This document shows positions 29,167 through 40,813 of a stretch of 64,000 nucleotides of DNA, in pieces; the first letter of the stretch is position 1; every line of letters begins with the position of its first letter. Location: assembly GCF_003610465.1 (NCBI RefSeq), contig NZ_RAQI01000003.1, positions 1-64,000 of the forward strand, read 5' to 3'. Below the pieces are notes generated by a model. The model saw only the letters and a program-made list of their open reading frames with translations, was not told the origin of the DNA and made no database searches. The position numbers and the translations under genes are program-made. The stretch is from Xenorhabdus ehlersii. GTDB taxonomy: Bacteria > Pseudomonadota > Gammaproteobacteria > Enterobacterales > Enterobacteriaceae.

Positions 29167-29907
29167 TTATTTCTTATATAGCCCCTGTGAATCGATATAA
29201 TTTTGTATCGATGGGGGAAGCAAGTCATCACAGCTTATCCCTTGTAGGTGACGCTGGCGAATATCTGTTGCTGAAATGTTTAACAACGGAGTGGCTGCCA
29301 GGTAAATATAACCGTGTGGTTTTTGGCTCAGAGAGAGTGGAGAATCAATTTGGTACTTTTCAAACCATGATTGCATTCCTGGAGCCGAAAGTTGACTTTG
29401 ATAACCCGGACGGGAGCAGACTAACAGATGACAAATGTCGAGCAATTCTTCCCATTTATACCAGGTATGAATGGTTTGTAATGAATCCTGACCAATGATG
29501 AATGCCAATGGATGTTGCTCGCCGATTTCCTGGCGAAAGGATTTCAGTGTTTCTACTGTGTAAGAGGGAGCTTGTCGCTCTAGCTCACGGGTATCCACGG
29601 TAAACAGAGGGTTATCCCGCACCGCCAGACGAACCATTTCCAGTCGTTGCTGGGTGGTTGCCTCCGGTTGAGGACGGTGCGGGGGGACATGATTCGGTAA
29701 TAAGATTACTTGCTTGAGTCCTACTAATTGAGCCAATGCTTCCACAGGACGCAAATGACCATAATGAATAGGATCGAATGTACCACCGAATAAAGCCTGA
29801 ATAACCGGAGTATTCCCATTGGTTGTAGAATCAATGGCATTGATTGGGGCAATATTTGTTGAATCAATATCTTGATCGATATTGATTGGATCGATAGATT
29901 CAAGCAT
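29167..29907 (-). CDS. nadD: Nicotinate-nucleotide adenylyltransferase NadD
   Basis: Forms nicotinate adenine dinucleotide from nicotinate mononucleotide and ATP in NAD synthesis. The nucleotidyltransferase motif [12 protein letters not shown] and the C-terminal ISATDIRQR signature are present. The 246-residue frame has ~36 extra N-terminal residues compared with E. coli (213), rich in Ile/Asp/Asn repeats ([12 protein letters not shown]..). The ATG at 29907 overlaps the holA stop by 8 bases. A shorter start is not obvious, since no Met lies near the conserved QALFGG. Confidence 0.94.
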   Translation of the reverse strand: MLESIDPINIDQDIDSTNIAPINAIDSTTNGNTPVIQALFGGTFDPIHYGHLRPVEALAQLVGLKQVILLPNHVPPHRPQPEATTQQRLEMVRLAVRDNPLFTVDTRELERQAPSYTVETLKSFRQEIGEQHPLAFIIGQDSLQTIHTWYKWEELLDICHLLVCSRPGYQSQLSAPGMQSWFEKYQIDSPLSLSQKPHGYIYLAATPLLNISATDIRQRHLQGISCDDLLPPSIQNYIDSQGLYKK

Positions 29908-30931
29908 TCAGGAAGCTCTCTGGTAATGGTTTTCCGCATAACAACATGGAAAGCGTTTCCAGGTCAGCCCAAATGGATTGGCTATAATCCTGTTTGACGC
30001 GCAGTTCCATCTGGGTCAACAAATGTATGGCAGATTGCAGTTCTCGCTGTGACAGGCGCTGTAGTGCGGTTGACAGCAATGTTCTGCGATTTTGCCAAAT
30101 CTTGTGTTGATCAAACAAAGTTTTCAAAGGGACGGTCGTATATTGACGCTTAAGTACCAGCAACAGCATTAGCTCCCGCTGTATGGTACGGAGTAAAATA
30201 ATCGTCTCGGTATCTTCTTGCCGAAGTTGTTTCAATATATGCCATGCCCGCTTTATTTTTCCTGCCAACAAAGCATCAACCCAATGATAGGGAGAAAAGT
30301 GAGCCGCATCGTTGACAGCTTCTTCTACGCGAGGAAGTGTCAATCTATTATCAGGATAGAGCAGGGAAAGGCGTTCCAGGGCCTGGGCCATTGCCAATAG
30401 ATTTCCTTCATAGCAATAGCAGAGTAATTGATTGGCTTCATTTTCCAGTAATAGCCCCATGTTTTTGGCACGTTGTGCCACCCATTGTGGCAGACGATTT
30501 TGCTCAGGTGTCAAGCAACTGACATATACCCCATTTTGCCCAATCGCTTTGAACCACGGGCTATTTTCTTGTGCTTTGGTAAGCTTGTGTCCACGCAATA
30601 TCAGCAAAATATCTGAATGTAGCAACCCTGACAGTTTGGTCAGCCGCTCTGCTATTGCGGCATTTGGGCCATTTTCTGGCAGCAGCAGGTTGAGAGACTG
30701 GCGACTGGCAAACAAGCTAAGTGACTGACACAGACTGAAGATTTCATCCCAATCGGTATGGTTATCCAATGTAAAGGTGAAATGCTCCATAAAGCCATGT
30801 TGTTCAGCCACCTTGCGGATGCTGTCTTGACTTTCCTGTAATAATAATGGCTCATTGCCCCACAACAGGTAGCTGCCTCGCAGCTCTTCATTGAGCTGCG
30901 AAAGCAGTTGTTCAGGATACAGTCGGATCAT
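29900..30931 (-). CDS. holA: DNA polymerase III subunit delta HolA
   Basis: A 343-residue subunit of the clamp-loader complex that opens the beta clamp. N-terminal segment [23 protein letters not shown] is typical. The beta-binding wedge ([15 protein letters not shown]) and C-terminal collar helices ([14 protein letters not shown]) are recognisable. Its ATG overlaps the last base of the lptE stop (TAATG), implying coupling. Confidence 0.95.
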   Translation of the reverse strand: MIRLYPEQLLSQLNEELRGSYLLWGNEPLLLQESQDSIRKVAEQHGFMEHFTFTLDNHTDWDEIFSLCQSLSLFASRQSLNLLLPENGPNAAIAERLTKLSGLLHSDILLILRGHKLTKAQENSPWFKAIGQNGVYVSCLTPEQNRLPQWVAQRAKNMGLLLENEANQLLCYCYEGNLLAMAQALERLSLLYPDNRLTLPRVEEAVNDAAHFSPYHWVDALLAGKIKRAWHILKQLRQEDTETIILLRTIQRELMLLLVLKRQYTTVPLKTLFDQHKIWQNRRTLLSTALQRLSQRELQSAIHLLTQMELRVKQDYSQSIWADLETLSMLLCGKPLPESFLNA

Positions 30932-31488
30932 TATTTCTGTGTAGCCGCAGCTTTTTGGGTTGCCTCGGCTTTGAGGAGTTCTGCACTATGGACGGTCAGC
31001 AATTGGCGCATAAGCTGGCGGGCAGCCTGTTCGCGCATTTCCTGCTTAACCAGTTCATCTTCTGCATCCTTTGCCAGTGCTTCCAAAGGGTTATCGAAAA
31101 ATGAACGATCAACCTTCGCCTGCAATGGATAGATGCTACCATCCGGCATCAGAACTTGTGCATCAACATTCAATACCAACAGGCGTTCAGCCGCTTTACC
31201 ATCCTGAAAGATAGAAACTGTCTCTTTGTTTTCATTAGAGCCAACCAGTTTCAGGATAGGTACTGAAGCATCACCATTTTCAATAATTTTGACATCGTTC
31301 AGCCGAAGTTGCTGGCGTACTGCCCGTGCCAGAGGCCCATAAGGGTCACCAGAACTTAATTGCAATGTTTGCAGTTCTTTTGGTACCTGTGTTGTGCCCT
31401 GAATATGGAAACCGCAGCCAGCGGTGACTAGCACCGCTAACCCGAACAACAAGGTGTAAATATGACGTCGTAGATTATTTTCTACCAC
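30931..31488 (-). CDS. lptE: LPS-assembly lipoprotein LptE
   Basis: A 185-residue outer-membrane lipoprotein that plugs LptD and helps place lipopolysaccharide at the surface. The start is GTG at 31488, with AGGAGACC about ten bases before it. The lipobox VTAGC follows a short hydrophobic stretch, cysteine near residue 25. The conserved segment [22 protein letters not shown] is clear. It lies between leuS and holA as in E. coli. Confidence 0.93.
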   Translation of the reverse strand: MVENNLRRHIYTLLFGLAVLVTAGCGFHIQGTTQVPKELQTLQLSSGDPYGPLARAVRQQLRLNDVKIIENGDASVPILKLVGSNENKETVSIFQDGKAAERLLVLNVDAQVLMPDGSIYPLQAKVDRSFFDNPLEALAKDAEDELVKQEMREQAARQLMRQLLTVHSAELLKAEATQKAAATQK

Positions 31489-31506
31489 AAATAGGGTCTC
31501 CTGTTA

Positions 31507-34089
31507 TCAGCCTACAACCAGATTCAGTAACTTACCTGGAACATAGATGACTTTGCGGATACTGACGCCTTCAAGATATTTCTTCACACCGTATTCTTGC
31601 ATTGCCATCTCTTGGACATACTCTTTTGTTGCATCTGCCGGTACCGTAATGCGACCACGAACCTTACCGTTAATTTGGATAATTACCAGTTTAGTATCGT
31701 CTACCATTGCCTGCTCATCAGCTTGTGGCCATGCGGCAGTGTCAATGTCACCTTCATTACCAAGCGCTTTCCACATGACGAAGCAAGCGTGTGGTGTAAT
31801 AGGTGAAAGCATACGTACAATCGCAGTTACTGCTTCTTGCATCAGAGCACGATCTTGCTCTGTTTCCTGTGGCGCGCGAGTCAGTTTATTCATTAGCTCC
31901 ATAATGGCCGCAATGGCGGTGTTGAACGCTTGACGGCGACCAATATCGTCAGTGACTTTCGCTATGGTTTTGTGTAAATCACGGCGCAGATCTTTTTGTT
32001 CTGTAGTCAGGTTGCTGACATCCAGTGGCTGGGTGGCTCCTTTATTGCTGTGTTCATGAACCAGACGCCACACACGTTTCAGGAAGCGGTTAGCCCCTTC
32101 AACGCCAGATTCTTGCCATTCCAGAGTCAGTTCTGGTGGTGCAGCGAACATCATGAACAGACGAACAGTATCGGCACCGTATTTATCGACCATAACTTGT
32201 GGATCGATACCGTTGTTTTTGGATTTCGACATTTTGCTCATGCCGGTATAAACCAGTTCATGACCGTCTTTATCCGTTGCTTTTACAATACGGCCTTTCT
32301 CGTCGCGCTCAACAATGGCATCAGCCGGAGATACCCAGATTTTCTCGCCGCTGTTGCCAGTGTAGTAGAAGGCATCAGCCAGAACCATGCCTTGGCATAG
32401 CAGGCGCTTGGCAGGTTCATCAGAGTTGACCATACCAGAATCGCGCATCAATTTGTGGAAGAAGCGGAAGTACATCAGGTGCATGATAGCGTGTTCAATA
32501 CCACCGATGTATTGATCCACTGGCAACCAATAGTTGGCTGCAGTCGGGTCCAACATACCTTTATCATAATCTGGGCAGGTATAGCGTGCGTAATACCATG
32601 AGGATTCCATAAAGGTATCAAAGGTATCGGTTTCAAGCCGTGCTGGCTGACCATTGATGGTTGTTTTTGCCCATTCAGGATCAGCTTTGATTGGGCTGGT
32701 GATCCCATCCATCACGACATCTTCTGGCAAAATTACCGGCAATTGATCTTCCGGAACAGGAACAACCGTGCCATCTTCGAGTGTTGCCATTGGTATTGGA
32801 GCACCCCAATAACGTTGACGAGAAACACCCCAGTCGCGCAGGCGGTAATTGACCTTACGTTGTCCGACACCCATTGCAACCAGTTTGTCTGCGATAGCAT
32901 TGAAGCCTTCTTCATGGTTCAGGCCACTGAATTCGCCGGAATTGACCAGTGAATTTTTGTCAGTAACAGCCGCTTCCTCAACGTTTGGTACATTACCATC
33001 GTTGTCAAGAATAACGGCTTTTATTGGCAGGTTGTACTTAGTGGCAAATTCCCAGTCACGTTGATCGTGTCCTGGAACAGCCATAACCGCACCTGTGCCG
33101 TATTCCATCAGGACAAAATTGGCAACCCAGATGGCGAGTTTTTCGTTGGTCAATGGATGAATGACAAACATGCCTGTTGGCATACCTTTTTTCTCCATTG
33201 TTGCCATATCAGCTTCGGCAACTTTGGTATTACGGCATTCGTCGATGAATTTCTCTAGTTCAGGATTATTTTCCGCAGCCTGTTTTGCCAGAGGATGACC
33301 AGCCGCCACAGCGACATAGGTTGCTCCCATGAATGTATCCGGGCGTGTGGTATAAACGGTGAGTTTTTCTTGGCTGTCAGCAACATTGAACGTGATTTCG
33401 ACACCTTCAGAACGGCCAATCCAGTTGCGCTGCATAGTTTTGACCTGTTCTGGCCAATCTTCCAGTTTATCCAGATCGTTTAGCAGCTCTTCTGCATAAT
33501 CGGTGATCTTGATAAACCATTGTGGGATCTCTTTACGCTCAACCTGGGTGTCACAACGCCAGCAGCAGCCATCAATAACCTGTTCATTAGCGAGAACAGT
33601 TAGGTCATGCGGGCACCAGTTAACTGCGGAGGTTTTTTTGTATACCAGACCCTTTTCGTACAATTGAGTGAAAAACCACTGTTCCCAGCGGTAATACTCT
33701 GGCGTACAGGTGGTGACTTCACGATCCCAATCATAGCCAAAACCCAGTTTTTTTAACTGGTTTTTCATGTACTCAATGTTGGAATAAGTCCACGGGGCAG
33801 GGGAGGTATTATTCTTGACCGCAGCACCTTCTGCTGGCAGGCCAAATGCATCCCACCCGATGGGTTGCAGTACGTTTTTGCCCAGCATGCGCTGGTAACG
33901 GGAAATCACATCACCAATGGTGTAGTTACGGACATGGCCCATATGTAGTCGGCCAGAAGGATAAGGTAGCATGGACAGGCAATAGTATTTTTCTTTGCGG
34001 CTGTCTTCTGTCACTTTGAACGTTTGCTTCTCTTGCCAATGAAGCTGGACTTGTTGTTCTATGTCTTCTGGACGATATTGTTCTTGCAT
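31507..34089 (-). CDS. leuS: Leucyl-tRNA synthetase
   Basis: An 860-residue class I synthetase, the E. coli length. HIGH motif: [20 protein letters not shown] near residue 40. The CP1 editing domain includes [14 protein letters not shown] and a [15 protein letters not shown] segment. KMSKS motif: [14 protein letters not shown] near residue 618. Zinc-domain cysteines appear in [22 protein letters not shown]. The last residues [15 protein letters not shown] match E. coli. Confidence 0.98.
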   Translation of the reverse strand: MQEQYRPEDIEQQVQLHWQEKQTFKVTEDSRKEKYYCLSMLPYPSGRLHMGHVRNYTIGDVISRYQRMLGKNVLQPIGWDAFGLPAEGAAVKNNTSPAPWTYSNIEYMKNQLKKLGFGYDWDREVTTCTPEYYRWEQWFFTQLYEKGLVYKKTSAVNWCPHDLTVLANEQVIDGCCWRCDTQVERKEIPQWFIKITDYAEELLNDLDKLEDWPEQVKTMQRNWIGRSEGVEITFNVADSQEKLTVYTTRPDTFMGATYVAVAAGHPLAKQAAENNPELEKFIDECRNTKVAEADMATMEKKGMPTGMFVIHPLTNEKLAIWVANFVLMEYGTGAVMAVPGHDQRDWEFATKYNLPIKAVILDNDGNVPNVEEAAVTDKNSLVNSGEFSGLNHEEGFNAIADKLVAMGVGQRKVNYRLRDWGVSRQRYWGAPIPMATLEDGTVVPVPEDQLPVILPEDVVMDGITSPIKADPEWAKTTINGQPARLETDTFDTFMESSWYYARYTCPDYDKGMLDPTAANYWLPVDQYIGGIEHAIMHLMYFRFFHKLMRDSGMVNSDEPAKRLLCQGMVLADAFYYTGNSGEKIWVSPADAIVERDEKGRIVKATDKDGHELVYTGMSKMSKSKNNGIDPQVMVDKYGADTVRLFMMFAAPPELTLEWQESGVEGANRFLKRVWRLVHEHSNKGATQPLDVSNLTTEQKDLRRDLHKTIAKVTDDIGRRQAFNTAIAAIMELMNKLTRAPQETEQDRALMQEAVTAIVRMLSPITPHACFVMWKALGNEGDIDTAAWPQADEQAMVDDTKLVIIQINGKVRGRITVPADATKEYVQEMAMQEYGVKKYLEGVSIRKVIYVPGKLLNLVVG

Positions 34090-34250
34090 GGCACCGATAA
34101 TCCTATGGTGAGTAATAAAGCTACGCCTTTAGCGCGTTTGGTTTGTTGATGAAATCAAAGATTCCATAGCATAGCTGATAAGGGATAGGGGCAACAACTC
34201 TTGTTAAAGGAGGAATGCGGAAAATTACTTATTTTTAGGGGAAATTTAAG

Positions 34251-34278
34251 ATCGGCGGCAGTTTTGCCTTCCGCCGAT
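34251..34278 (-). terminator. Hairpin after gltL
   Basis: ATCGGCGG pairs with CCGCCGAT across a 12-nt loop, 10 bases beyond the gltL stop. Read on the minus strand it is followed by CTTAAATTT, a weak U-rich tract. Probable terminator of the glt operon. Confidence 0.6.
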
Positions 34279-34287
34279 GAGGAAAAA

Positions 34288-35016
34288 TCAGTGCAGAATT
34301 TTCGCCAGAAAGTCGCGAGCACGTTCTGATTTCGGGTTGGCAAAGAAATCTTCTTTCTTACTGTCTTCGACAATTTTACCTTCATCCATAAAAATAACGC
34401 GATGTGCCACTTTCTTGGCAAATCCCATTTCATGGGTTACCACCATCATGGTCATGCCCTCGTTCGCCAATTCCACCATGACATCCAGTACTTCATTAAT
34501 CATTTCAGGATCAAGAGCGGAAGTAGGCTCATCAAACAGCATAGCAATAGGATCCATGCAGAGTGCTCGGGCAATGGCAACACGTTGTTGTTGACCACCG
34601 GAGAGTTGTGCAGGGAATTTATCCGCATGGCTGGCTAACCCAACTCGCTCCAGCAGTTTTAAGCCTTTTTCAGTCGCTTTTTTCTTGTCGCGCTTTAACA
34701 CTTTAACCTGAGCCAGTGTCAGGTTTTCAATAATCGATAGGTGAGGAAAAAGTTCAAAGTGCTGAAATACCATTCCCACCTTGGAGCGCAATTGTGCCAG
34801 ATTGGTGTTTTTGTCATTGACTTTTGTATCATTTACTCGAATTTCACCTTGCTGGACAGGTTCAAGGCCATTGACCGTTTTTATCAGTGTGGATTTGCCG
34901 GAACCAGAAGGCCCACAGACCACGACTACTTCGCCTTTTTTGACTTCAGTTGAGCAGTCAGTAAGAACCTGAAATTGGCCATACCATTTGGATACATTTT
35001 TCAGGGAAATCATCAA
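34288..35016 (-). CDS. gltL: Glutamate/aspartate ABC transporter ATP-binding protein GltL
   Basis: A 242-residue amino-acid ABC ATPase. Walker A is GPSGSGKST, signature [15 protein letters not shown], Walker [15 protein letters not shown]-loop VVTHEMGFA. It drives the GltJK permeases. The start overlaps the gltK stop by 4 bases (ATGA). A second ATG directly follows the first; E. coli GltL begins at the second. Confidence 0.95.
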   Translation of the reverse strand: MMISLKNVSKWYGQFQVLTDCSTEVKKGEVVVVCGPSGSGKSTLIKTVNGLEPVQQGEIRVNDTKVNDKNTNLAQLRSKVGMVFQHFELFPHLSIIENLTLAQVKVLKRDKKKATEKGLKLLERVGLASHADKFPAQLSGGQQQRVAIARALCMDPIAMLFDEPTSALDPEMINEVLDVMVELANEGMTMMVVTHEMGFAKKVAHRVIFMDEGKIVEDSKKEDFFANPKSERARDFLAKILH

Positions 35017-35687
35017 ACAGTCCTTTTCTTCAAATAGTTAACCAGCATAGAAGCGGAAAAACTAATCACAAAATAAACAAAGCCAGCAAACAGAACCATT
35101 TCAATCTGGGTTCCATCGCGCTCACCAATATTCGTTGCTGTACGGAAAAAATCCGCCAGACTCAATACATATACCAGAGAAGTATCCTGGAATAATACAA
35201 TGCCTTGTGTTAGCAGCAATGGGATCATTGCCCGAAATGCTTGTGGCAGTATGACCAGCCGCATGCTTTGTAGTTGAGTCATACCTAGTGCCAGCGCAGC
35301 GGAAGATTGCCCGCGGGAAATGCTCTGGATACCTGCTCGAATTATTTCGGAGTAATAAGCTGCTTCAAAGAGCGAGAAAGCTACCATTGCAGAAATTAAA
35401 CGGATATCGGTTTTTGGTGATATGCCTAGAATATTTTGTAATAAGTTAGGCACAATCAGATAAAACCACAGTAATACCATCACCAGTGGAACCGAGCGGA
35501 AAAGGTTAACATATAGGGCTGCAAACCAGCTCAATGCCTTGCTGGATGAGAGGCGCATCATCGCCAGAATGGTTCCCCAGACAATGCCTATGATAACGGC
35601 TGTCACGGTAATTTTTGCCGTTATCAACAATCCATCCAGAAGAAAGGGCAAACTTGGTACAATCGAACTCCAGTCAAACTGATACAT
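35013..35687 (-). CDS. gltK: Glutamate/aspartate ABC transporter permease GltK
   Basis: A 224-residue permease of the HisM/polar amino-acid family with about five membrane helices. The coupling (EAA) loop is [24 protein letters not shown]. It pairs with GltJ, encoded 3 bases upstream. Confidence 0.95.
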   Translation of the reverse strand: MYQFDWSSIVPSLPFLLDGLLITAKITVTAVIIGIVWGTILAMMRLSSSKALSWFAALYVNLFRSVPLVMVLLWFYLIVPNLLQNILGISPKTDIRLISAMVAFSLFEAAYYSEIIRAGIQSISRGQSSAALALGMTQLQSMRLVILPQAFRAMIPLLLTQGIVLFQDTSLVYVLSLADFFRTATNIGERDGTQIEMVLFAGFVYFVISFSASMLVNYLKKRTV

Positions 35688-35690
35688 TTC

Positions 35691-36431
35691 TTATCGCCCT
35701 CCCATATTGCCGGGTAAACGTACTTTTTTCTCCAGTATGCTCATGGCAAGCATAATCACCAGGTTGATACCCACATAAGCCAATGTGATCGCTGTGAATG
35801 ATTCATAGGCGTGTGCGGAATAATCCAGTAATTTACCAGCCTGGGCGGCCATATCGACCAAACCGATTGTGGAAGCAATGGCTGAGTTTTTCACCAAATT
35901 GAGCATTTCCGAGGTCATTGGGGGAATGATCACCCGATAGGCGTTTGGCAGCAGAACGTAACGATAGGTTTGTGGCAAGGTTAAACCCATTGCCAGACCG
36001 GCGGCTTTTTGCCCTCTTGGAAGTGATTGGATTGCCGCGCGCATTTGCTCGCATACACGGGCAGCAGTGAATAACCCTAAGCAGATGACTGAGGAGATAA
36101 AAAATTGAATATTGGGGTCCAGCTCCATTTTAAACCAATCGCTTAGGCTTTTGGGCAAAAACTCAGGAACTACCAAATACCAGGTAAAAAATTGGACAAT
36201 AAGAGGAACATTACGAAATAACTCCACATAACAGGTTCCAAGCCCGGAAAGGAATTTATTCGGAACTGTACGGAGAATACCGAACAATGAACCGACAACG
36301 AATGCAATGATCCAGGCGCAGGCGGAAAGTGCCACCGTCACCTGAAAACCAGAAATAAGCCACCCCAGATAGGTGGTATTACCAAAAGGGGCGGCTTGTA
36401 AAAAGATGCCCCAATCCCAATTAGCGGACAT
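35691..36431 (-). CDS. gltJ: Glutamate/aspartate ABC transporter permease GltJ
   Basis: A permease with the EAA loop QKAAGLAMGLTLPQTYRYVLLP. The frame is open to 36464, but the start at 36431 (MSANWDWGIFLQAAPFGNTTYLGW), after GGGAGTTCGATT, matches the E. coli N-terminus and yields 246 residues, the E. coli length. It is separated from gltI by a terminator-like hairpin. Confidence 0.95.
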   Translation of the reverse strand: MSANWDWGIFLQAAPFGNTTYLGWLISGFQVTVALSACAWIIAFVVGSLFGILRTVPNKFLSGLGTCYVELFRNVPLIVQFFTWYLVVPEFLPKSLSDWFKMELDPNIQFFISSVICLGLFTAARVCEQMRAAIQSLPRGQKAAGLAMGLTLPQTYRYVLLPNAYRVIIPPMTSEMLNLVKNSAIASTIGLVDMAAQAGKLLDYSAHAYESFTAITLAYVGINLVIMLAMSILEKKVRLPGNMGGR

Positions 36432-36482
36432 AATCGAACTCCCTGATATGGGGTTAGCTGTCATTCATCGAATTTAAGTCTG

Positions 36483-36513
36483 GAAAAAATGAGGTAGGGA
36501 ACGACTACCTCAT
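36483..36513 (-). terminator. Terminator-like hairpin between gltI and gltJ
   Basis: On the minus strand ATGAGGTAG, 7-nt loop, CTACCTCAT followed by TTTTTCC. It is a canonical intrinsic terminator placed after the binding-protein gene and before the permease genes. This arrangement lets the periplasmic receptor be made in excess over the membrane subunits. Confidence 0.8.
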
Positions 36514-36548
36514 ACCCGTCTTGCCAATCAAATCGGGATTTTGATTAG

Positions 36549-37436
36549 TTAATTCAATGCGTTATCGTTTGGTGATTTAAACAAAGCTCTCATTTCATCT
36601 GACATGGAGAAGTTTAAATTCAGGTTTTTAGGTGGAATGGGTTCTTTAAACCAGCGATCAAACATTTTTTCTGCTTCACCGGAGGTTTGTGTTTTGGCAA
36701 TAACGTTATCAATCAATTTCTTGAATTGAAGATCATCTTTGCGCAGCATACAACCGTATGCTTCTTCCGATTGTGGTTTGCCAACAATGATCCATTGGTC
36801 GGGTTTTTTGGCTTTCGCGCGTTCACCGGCGAGCAAGGCATCGTCCATCATAAAAGCGACAGCACGGCCTGATTCCAGGGTACGGAATGAATCACCGTGG
36901 TCTTTGGCACTGATGATACGCATTTTCATTTGCTTCTCATCATTGAGCTTATTTAACAAGATTTCAGAAGTTGTACCGGAAGTGACAACGACATTTTTTC
37001 CTGCCAGATCATCAAATTCTTTGATGCCTGAATCTTTTTTGGTCAGCAGACGAGTACCGACGGAAAAAATGGTATTGGAGAACGCCGCTTGTTTCTGTCG
37101 TTCAACGTTGTTGGTAGTAGAGCCACATTCAAAATCGAAAGTACCGTTTTGTAGCAGGGGAATGCGGTTCTGGGAGGTAATCGGGATCAGCTTAACTTGC
37201 AAATTAGGCATATCCAGCGTTTTCTTGACGGTATCAACGATTAGGTTGGAATAATCTTGGGAATAACCAACGACGTTTTGTCGATTATCGTAGTAAGAGA
37301 ATGGAACAGAAGATTCTCGGTGTCCAACAACGATAATGCCATTATCTTTGATTTTTTTCAGTGTTCCTGTCAATTCCTCAGCATGGGCAGCTCCAACTGT
37401 GCTAAGCAACATCATGGTTAACATCAACTTACGCAT
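36549..37436 (-). CDS. gltI: Glutamate/aspartate-binding periplasmic protein GltI
   Basis: A 295-residue solute-binding protein. A signal peptide is clear (MRKLMLTMMLLSTVGAAHAEE, cleavage after AHA). Family-3 binding-protein features: GIIVVGHRESSVPFSYYD at the N-terminus, FDFECGSTTNN and VAFMMDDALLAG in the ligand lobes. First gene of gltIJKL. Confidence 0.95.
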   Translation of the reverse strand: MRKLMLTMMLLSTVGAAHAEELTGTLKKIKDNGIIVVGHRESSVPFSYYDNRQNVVGYSQDYSNLIVDTVKKTLDMPNLQVKLIPITSQNRIPLLQNGTFDFECGSTTNNVERQKQAAFSNTIFSVGTRLLTKKDSGIKEFDDLAGKNVVVTSGTTSEILLNKLNDEKQMKMRIISAKDHGDSFRTLESGRAVAFMMDDALLAGERAKAKKPDQWIIVGKPQSEEAYGCMLRKDDLQFKKLIDNVIAKTQTSGEAEKMFDRWFKEPIPPKNLNLNFSMSDEMRALFKSPNDNALN

Positions 37437-37855
37437 ATACAGCTCCTTTATCTGGCTATTTTTTGTGAAATTGGATTTTCTTACAGATAATTGTGTTTCT
37501 GCATGTTTCTACATAAATAAGACTGTTGAAACGATTTTTTGGGTTGTTTTGTTTGTGCACTGTAAAAAAATAATTCAAAATGTTACTTTTTTGAAACCAT
37601 AATGTTTCTGTTTCGCGACCCACATCGCACTATAAATAAACAATTTCATTTATGTATGGTTAAAAAGCGAATAATATTGAATGTTGTTCACACTTTGTGC
37701 TATTTAAAATAATGTTCTGTTTTTGCGGATATTTTATGGTGTGATGTGTGATAAATTTTTGTTATTTAGGTGATAAAATCTATTTTTAAATGAAATCAGG
37801 GCATAAGTAATATGCCCTGACCACTATTAACATTTAATTAAAAGAAAATAGAAAA
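37437..37855. other. Intergenic region between lnt and gltI
   Basis: About 420 AT-rich bases that must hold the glt promoter. I see no unambiguous -35/-10 pair and no sigma-54 site. The left half has long T/A runs. The only clear structure is the lnt-operon hairpin at 37796-37820. Confidence 0.6.
37796..37820 (-). terminator. Terminator hairpin of the ybeZ-lnt operon
   Basis: TCAGGGCATA pairs perfectly with TATGCCCTGA across a 5-nt loop, 36 bases beyond the lnt stop. Minus-strand sequence after it is TTTCATTT, a broken T tract. Confidence 0.65.
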
Positions 37856-39385
37856 TTAAGTTTTGCGACGTTTCTTTATAAAAGCAAAGATGAAAAACAG
37901 GACGCTCGTACCCCATATTGGTAAATTCCCGAAGCGAAAATAAGGGGTTATTCCTGTGGCTGGCGTTACTTTGGCTTCCAATACCTGCCGGGTAAATTGT
38001 GGAAGTTCAACCTGAATGGAGCCGTCCGGATTGATTACTGCTGTAACACCATTATTCGTTCCTCTTAGCAGAGGACGGCCTAGTTCAAGAGCGCGCATCC
38101 GTGCCATTTGGAAATGCTGCCAAGGGCCAATGGAACGTCCAAACCAGGCATCATTAGAAACGGTCAGGAGGAACTCTGTGTCAGGTTTGAAATTATCACG
38201 TACCTGTTCACCTAAAATAATTTCATAGCAGATAGCAGCAGTAATATTGTGTCCGGCAACAGAAAGTTGGGGTTGGATGTAATTACCTTGGCTAAAAGAA
38301 GACATTGGCAAATTGAATAAAGGTGCTAGTGGCCGCAGGATTGATGCCAATGGCACAAATTCCCCAAATGGTACCAGGTGATGTTTGTCGTAACGGGTTA
38401 GTGCTGGGTACTGGTAAGGTATTTTATCCCCCAATACGATAATGCTGTTATAAAATTTATAACCTTCCAACGTCGGTCGGGCGTCCACAATGCCAGTGAT
38501 CAAACTGGTATTGTGTTTCCTCAACACGCTATCCAATTTAGTCAGGAAATCACTTTGGTTATATTCATAATCAGGAATGGCAGATTCTGGCCAAATGATG
38601 ATTGGTACTTGACCAATGAAAGGACGGCTGTTATCCAAATAAATATCTAATGTTTTTCCAAGAACAGCGGGATCCCACTTTATGGCCTGAGGAATATTAC
38701 CTTGAATCAAAGCAATATTAGTGGTTTTTTCTGGTTGTAGGGTGTACCACTGGTAGTGATTCATTGGCCACGGTAACAGCAGCAGGATAATGGCGAAGAT
38801 AGTCGCGGAAATTTTTTTCTGGGTGACAGCAAAAACCAGTAGTCCGCTGATCATCATCAGCAAGAAAGTAATACCTTCCACCCCCAGAATAGGCGCAATA
38901 GCTTTCATCGGACCATCAATTTGGCTGTAACCAAATTGCAACCACGGAAACCCAGATAACACCCAGCCACGCAAGAATTCTGTCAACTGCCATAGCGCAG
39001 GGCTGGCTATAACCAGCCTGATGCTATTAGAAGCTGGAAAAAAGCGGTTCAATAAACCAGTAAACAGAGCGGGATAAAGGGCAAGATAGGCAGATAGCAG
39101 GATCACTAAAAAGATATTGATAGCGGTTGGCATACCACCAAAGTCGGCGATACTGACATAAACCCAGTTTGCGCCACTACCAAATAAACCAAGGCCCCAG
39201 CATAAACCAATAAAGCAAGCTTGGCGGGTTGTTCTGTTCAAAGAAAGGATTTGCAGGCCGAAGAGGGAAACAAGTGCAGCAGGCCAGAAATCAAAAGGTG
39301 AAAAAGCCAGCGTTCCACTGGCTCCGAAGAAAAGTGCCAGCGCAGCACGTAGCCGCTGGCAGCTGATTAATGAGGCTTTGTTCAT
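37856..39385 (-). CDS. lnt: Apolipoprotein N-acyltransferase Lnt
   Basis: A 509-residue inner-membrane enzyme that adds the third acyl chain to lipoproteins. Six to eight membrane helices precede a nitrilase-like periplasmic domain. The catalytic triad elements are visible: Glu in [11 protein letters not shown], Lys in [15 protein letters not shown] and Cys in [11 protein letters not shown]. It follows corC by 11 bases. Confidence 0.96.
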   Translation of the reverse strand: MNKASLISCQRLRAALALFFGASGTLAFSPFDFWPAALVSLFGLQILSLNRTTRQACFIGLCWGLGLFGSGANWVYVSIADFGGMPTAINIFLVILLSAYLALYPALFTGLLNRFFPASNSIRLVIASPALWQLTEFLRGWVLSGFPWLQFGYSQIDGPMKAIAPILGVEGITFLLMMISGLLVFAVTQKKISATIFAIILLLLPWPMNHYQWYTLQPEKTTNIALIQGNIPQAIKWDPAVLGKTLDIYLDNSRPFIGQVPIIIWPESAIPDYEYNQSDFLTKLDSVLRKHNTSLITGIVDARPTLEGYKFYNSIIVLGDKIPYQYPALTRYDKHHLVPFGEFVPLASILRPLAPLFNLPMSSFSQGNYIQPQLSVAGHNITAAICYEIILGEQVRDNFKPDTEFLLTVSNDAWFGRSIGPWQHFQMARMRALELGRPLLRGTNNGVTAVINPDGSIQVELPQFTRQVLEAKVTPATGITPYFRFGNLPIWGTSVLFFIFAFIKKRRKT

Positions 39386-39396
39386 CCAGATCCTAT

Positions 39397-40275
39397 TTAT
39401 TGTTTATCAAGGCTAGGAACGCCAGCATCATCCGGTATTTTTACATGAACCTGAATGATTTTACGGCTATCAGACATTGCCACTTTGAAAAGGTAGCCAT
39501 CAATGGTGATGGATTCCCCACGTGAAGGCAGATGCCCAAATGCCTGCATGACTAGCCCACCAATAGTATCAACCTCTTCATCGCTGAAATTGGTGCCAAA
39601 AACGTCATTAAAATCCTCAATTTGAGTCAATGCCCGCACTGAATAGGAGTGGCGACTTAAAGCACGAATATCGTTATCTTCATCATCATCGTATTCGTCC
39701 TCTATTTCACCCACAATCAGTTCAAGAATATCCTCAATTGTGACCAGCCCCGAAACGCCGCCAAATTCATCGATCACAATCGCCATATGGTAGCGTTGGG
39801 AACGGAATTCTTTCAGCAGGCGGTCAACACGTTTACTTTCCGGCACGACAACAGCCTGACGAAGTACTTTATCAATGCTGAAAGGTTCTGCATTTGTACG
39901 CATGAAGGGTAGCAGATCTTTCGCCATTAATATGCCTTCAATGTGATCTTTGTCTTCGCTGATCACTGGAAAGCGTGAGTGGGCCGAGTCAATAATAACA
40001 TCCAGACATTCGTCCAGAGATTGGTTGCGTTTTAAGGTAACGATCTGTGAGCGTGGGATCATAATGTCACGCACGCGTTGATCAGCAATATCCATGACAC
40101 CTTCGAGCATCTCGCGGGTATCGGGATCGATTAGGTCGTTCTGCTCCGAATCACGGATCAGTTCAACCAAATCATCACGGTTTTTCGGTTCACCGTGAAA
40201 AAGCTGATTAAGAAGCGCAAAAAAGCCTTTCTTAGGGCCAGGGTTATCGTTACTTGAAGGATGGTCGTCGCTCAT
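39397..40275 (-). CDS. corC: CBS-pair/CorC_HlyC domain protein CorC (YbeX)
   Basis: A 292-residue cytoplasmic protein. Two CBS domains lie at residues ~70-200 ([63 protein letters not shown] region), followed by an acidic stretch and the C-terminal CorC_HlyC transporter-associated domain ([18 protein letters not shown]). It is linked to Mg/Co handling and, more recently, ribosome metabolism. It sits between ybeY and lnt. Confidence 0.94.
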   Translation of the reverse strand: MSDDHPSSNDNPGPKKGFFALLNQLFHGEPKNRDDLVELIRDSEQNDLIDPDTREMLEGVMDIADQRVRDIMIPRSQIVTLKRNQSLDECLDVIIDSAHSRFPVISEDKDHIEGILMAKDLLPFMRTNAEPFSIDKVLRQAVVVPESKRVDRLLKEFRSQRYHMAIVIDEFGGVSGLVTIEDILELIVGEIEDEYDDDEDNDIRALSRHSYSVRALTQIEDFNDVFGTNFSDEEVDTIGGLVMQAFGHLPSRGESITIDGYLFKVAMSDSRKIIQVHVKIPDDAGVPSLDKQ

Positions 40276-40345
40276 GGCGTTTTAATGAAAATTCCCCATA
40301 TAAAATCGTAGACTATTATGTTTAACATAAAAATGTTGACAATGG

Positions 40346-40813
40346 TTATGCTTTTTCCGCGAGATAGGGATCAGCATAACCCATTTTTTTTAGGATCTCT
40401 GTTTCCAGAGCTTCCATTTCTTCCGCTTCATCGTCTTCAATATGATCATATCCCAGAAGATGAAGGCAGCCGTGAACCACCATATGTGCCCAGTGTTCTT
40501 CGACCGTTTTTTGTTGCTCATCTGCCTCTTTTTCAACAACTTGACGACAGATAATTAAATCACCGAGTAAGGGTAATTCAACTTCAGGTGGTGCTTCAAA
40601 TGGGAAAGATAACACATTAGTTGGTTTATCTTTCCCACGATAAGTGAGGTTTAAATCGTGGCTTTCTGCCTCATCGACCAAGCGAATAGTCACTTCACTT
40701 TCGGCCTGAAATTGTGGCAAAACACCTTCCAGCCAGTGCTGGAAAAGCGCTTCCTTGGGAAGCCCTTCAGGGTTTTCACATGCAATTTGCAAATCTAATA
40801 TGACTGAACTCAT
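40346..40813 (-). CDS. ybeY: Endoribonuclease / rRNA maturation factor YbeY
   Basis: A 155-residue zinc metalloprotein. The H3xH5xH motif is present as [11 protein letters not shown], ending near residue 124. It acts in 16S rRNA 3'-end maturation and ribosome quality control. Its start overlaps the ybeZ stop by 4 bases. Confidence 0.96.
   Translation of the reverse strand: MSSVILDLQIACENPEGLPKEALFQHWLEGVLPQFQAESEVTIRLVDEAESHDLNLTYRGKDKPTNVLSFPFEAPPEVELPLLGDLIICRQVVEKEADEQQKTVEEHWAHMVVHGCLHLLGYDHIEDDEAEEMEALETEILKKMGYADPYLAEKA

Noticed and set aside
37562..37700. Sigma-54 promoter for the glt operon
   Set aside because: No TGGCAC-N5-TTGC match was found on the minus strand.
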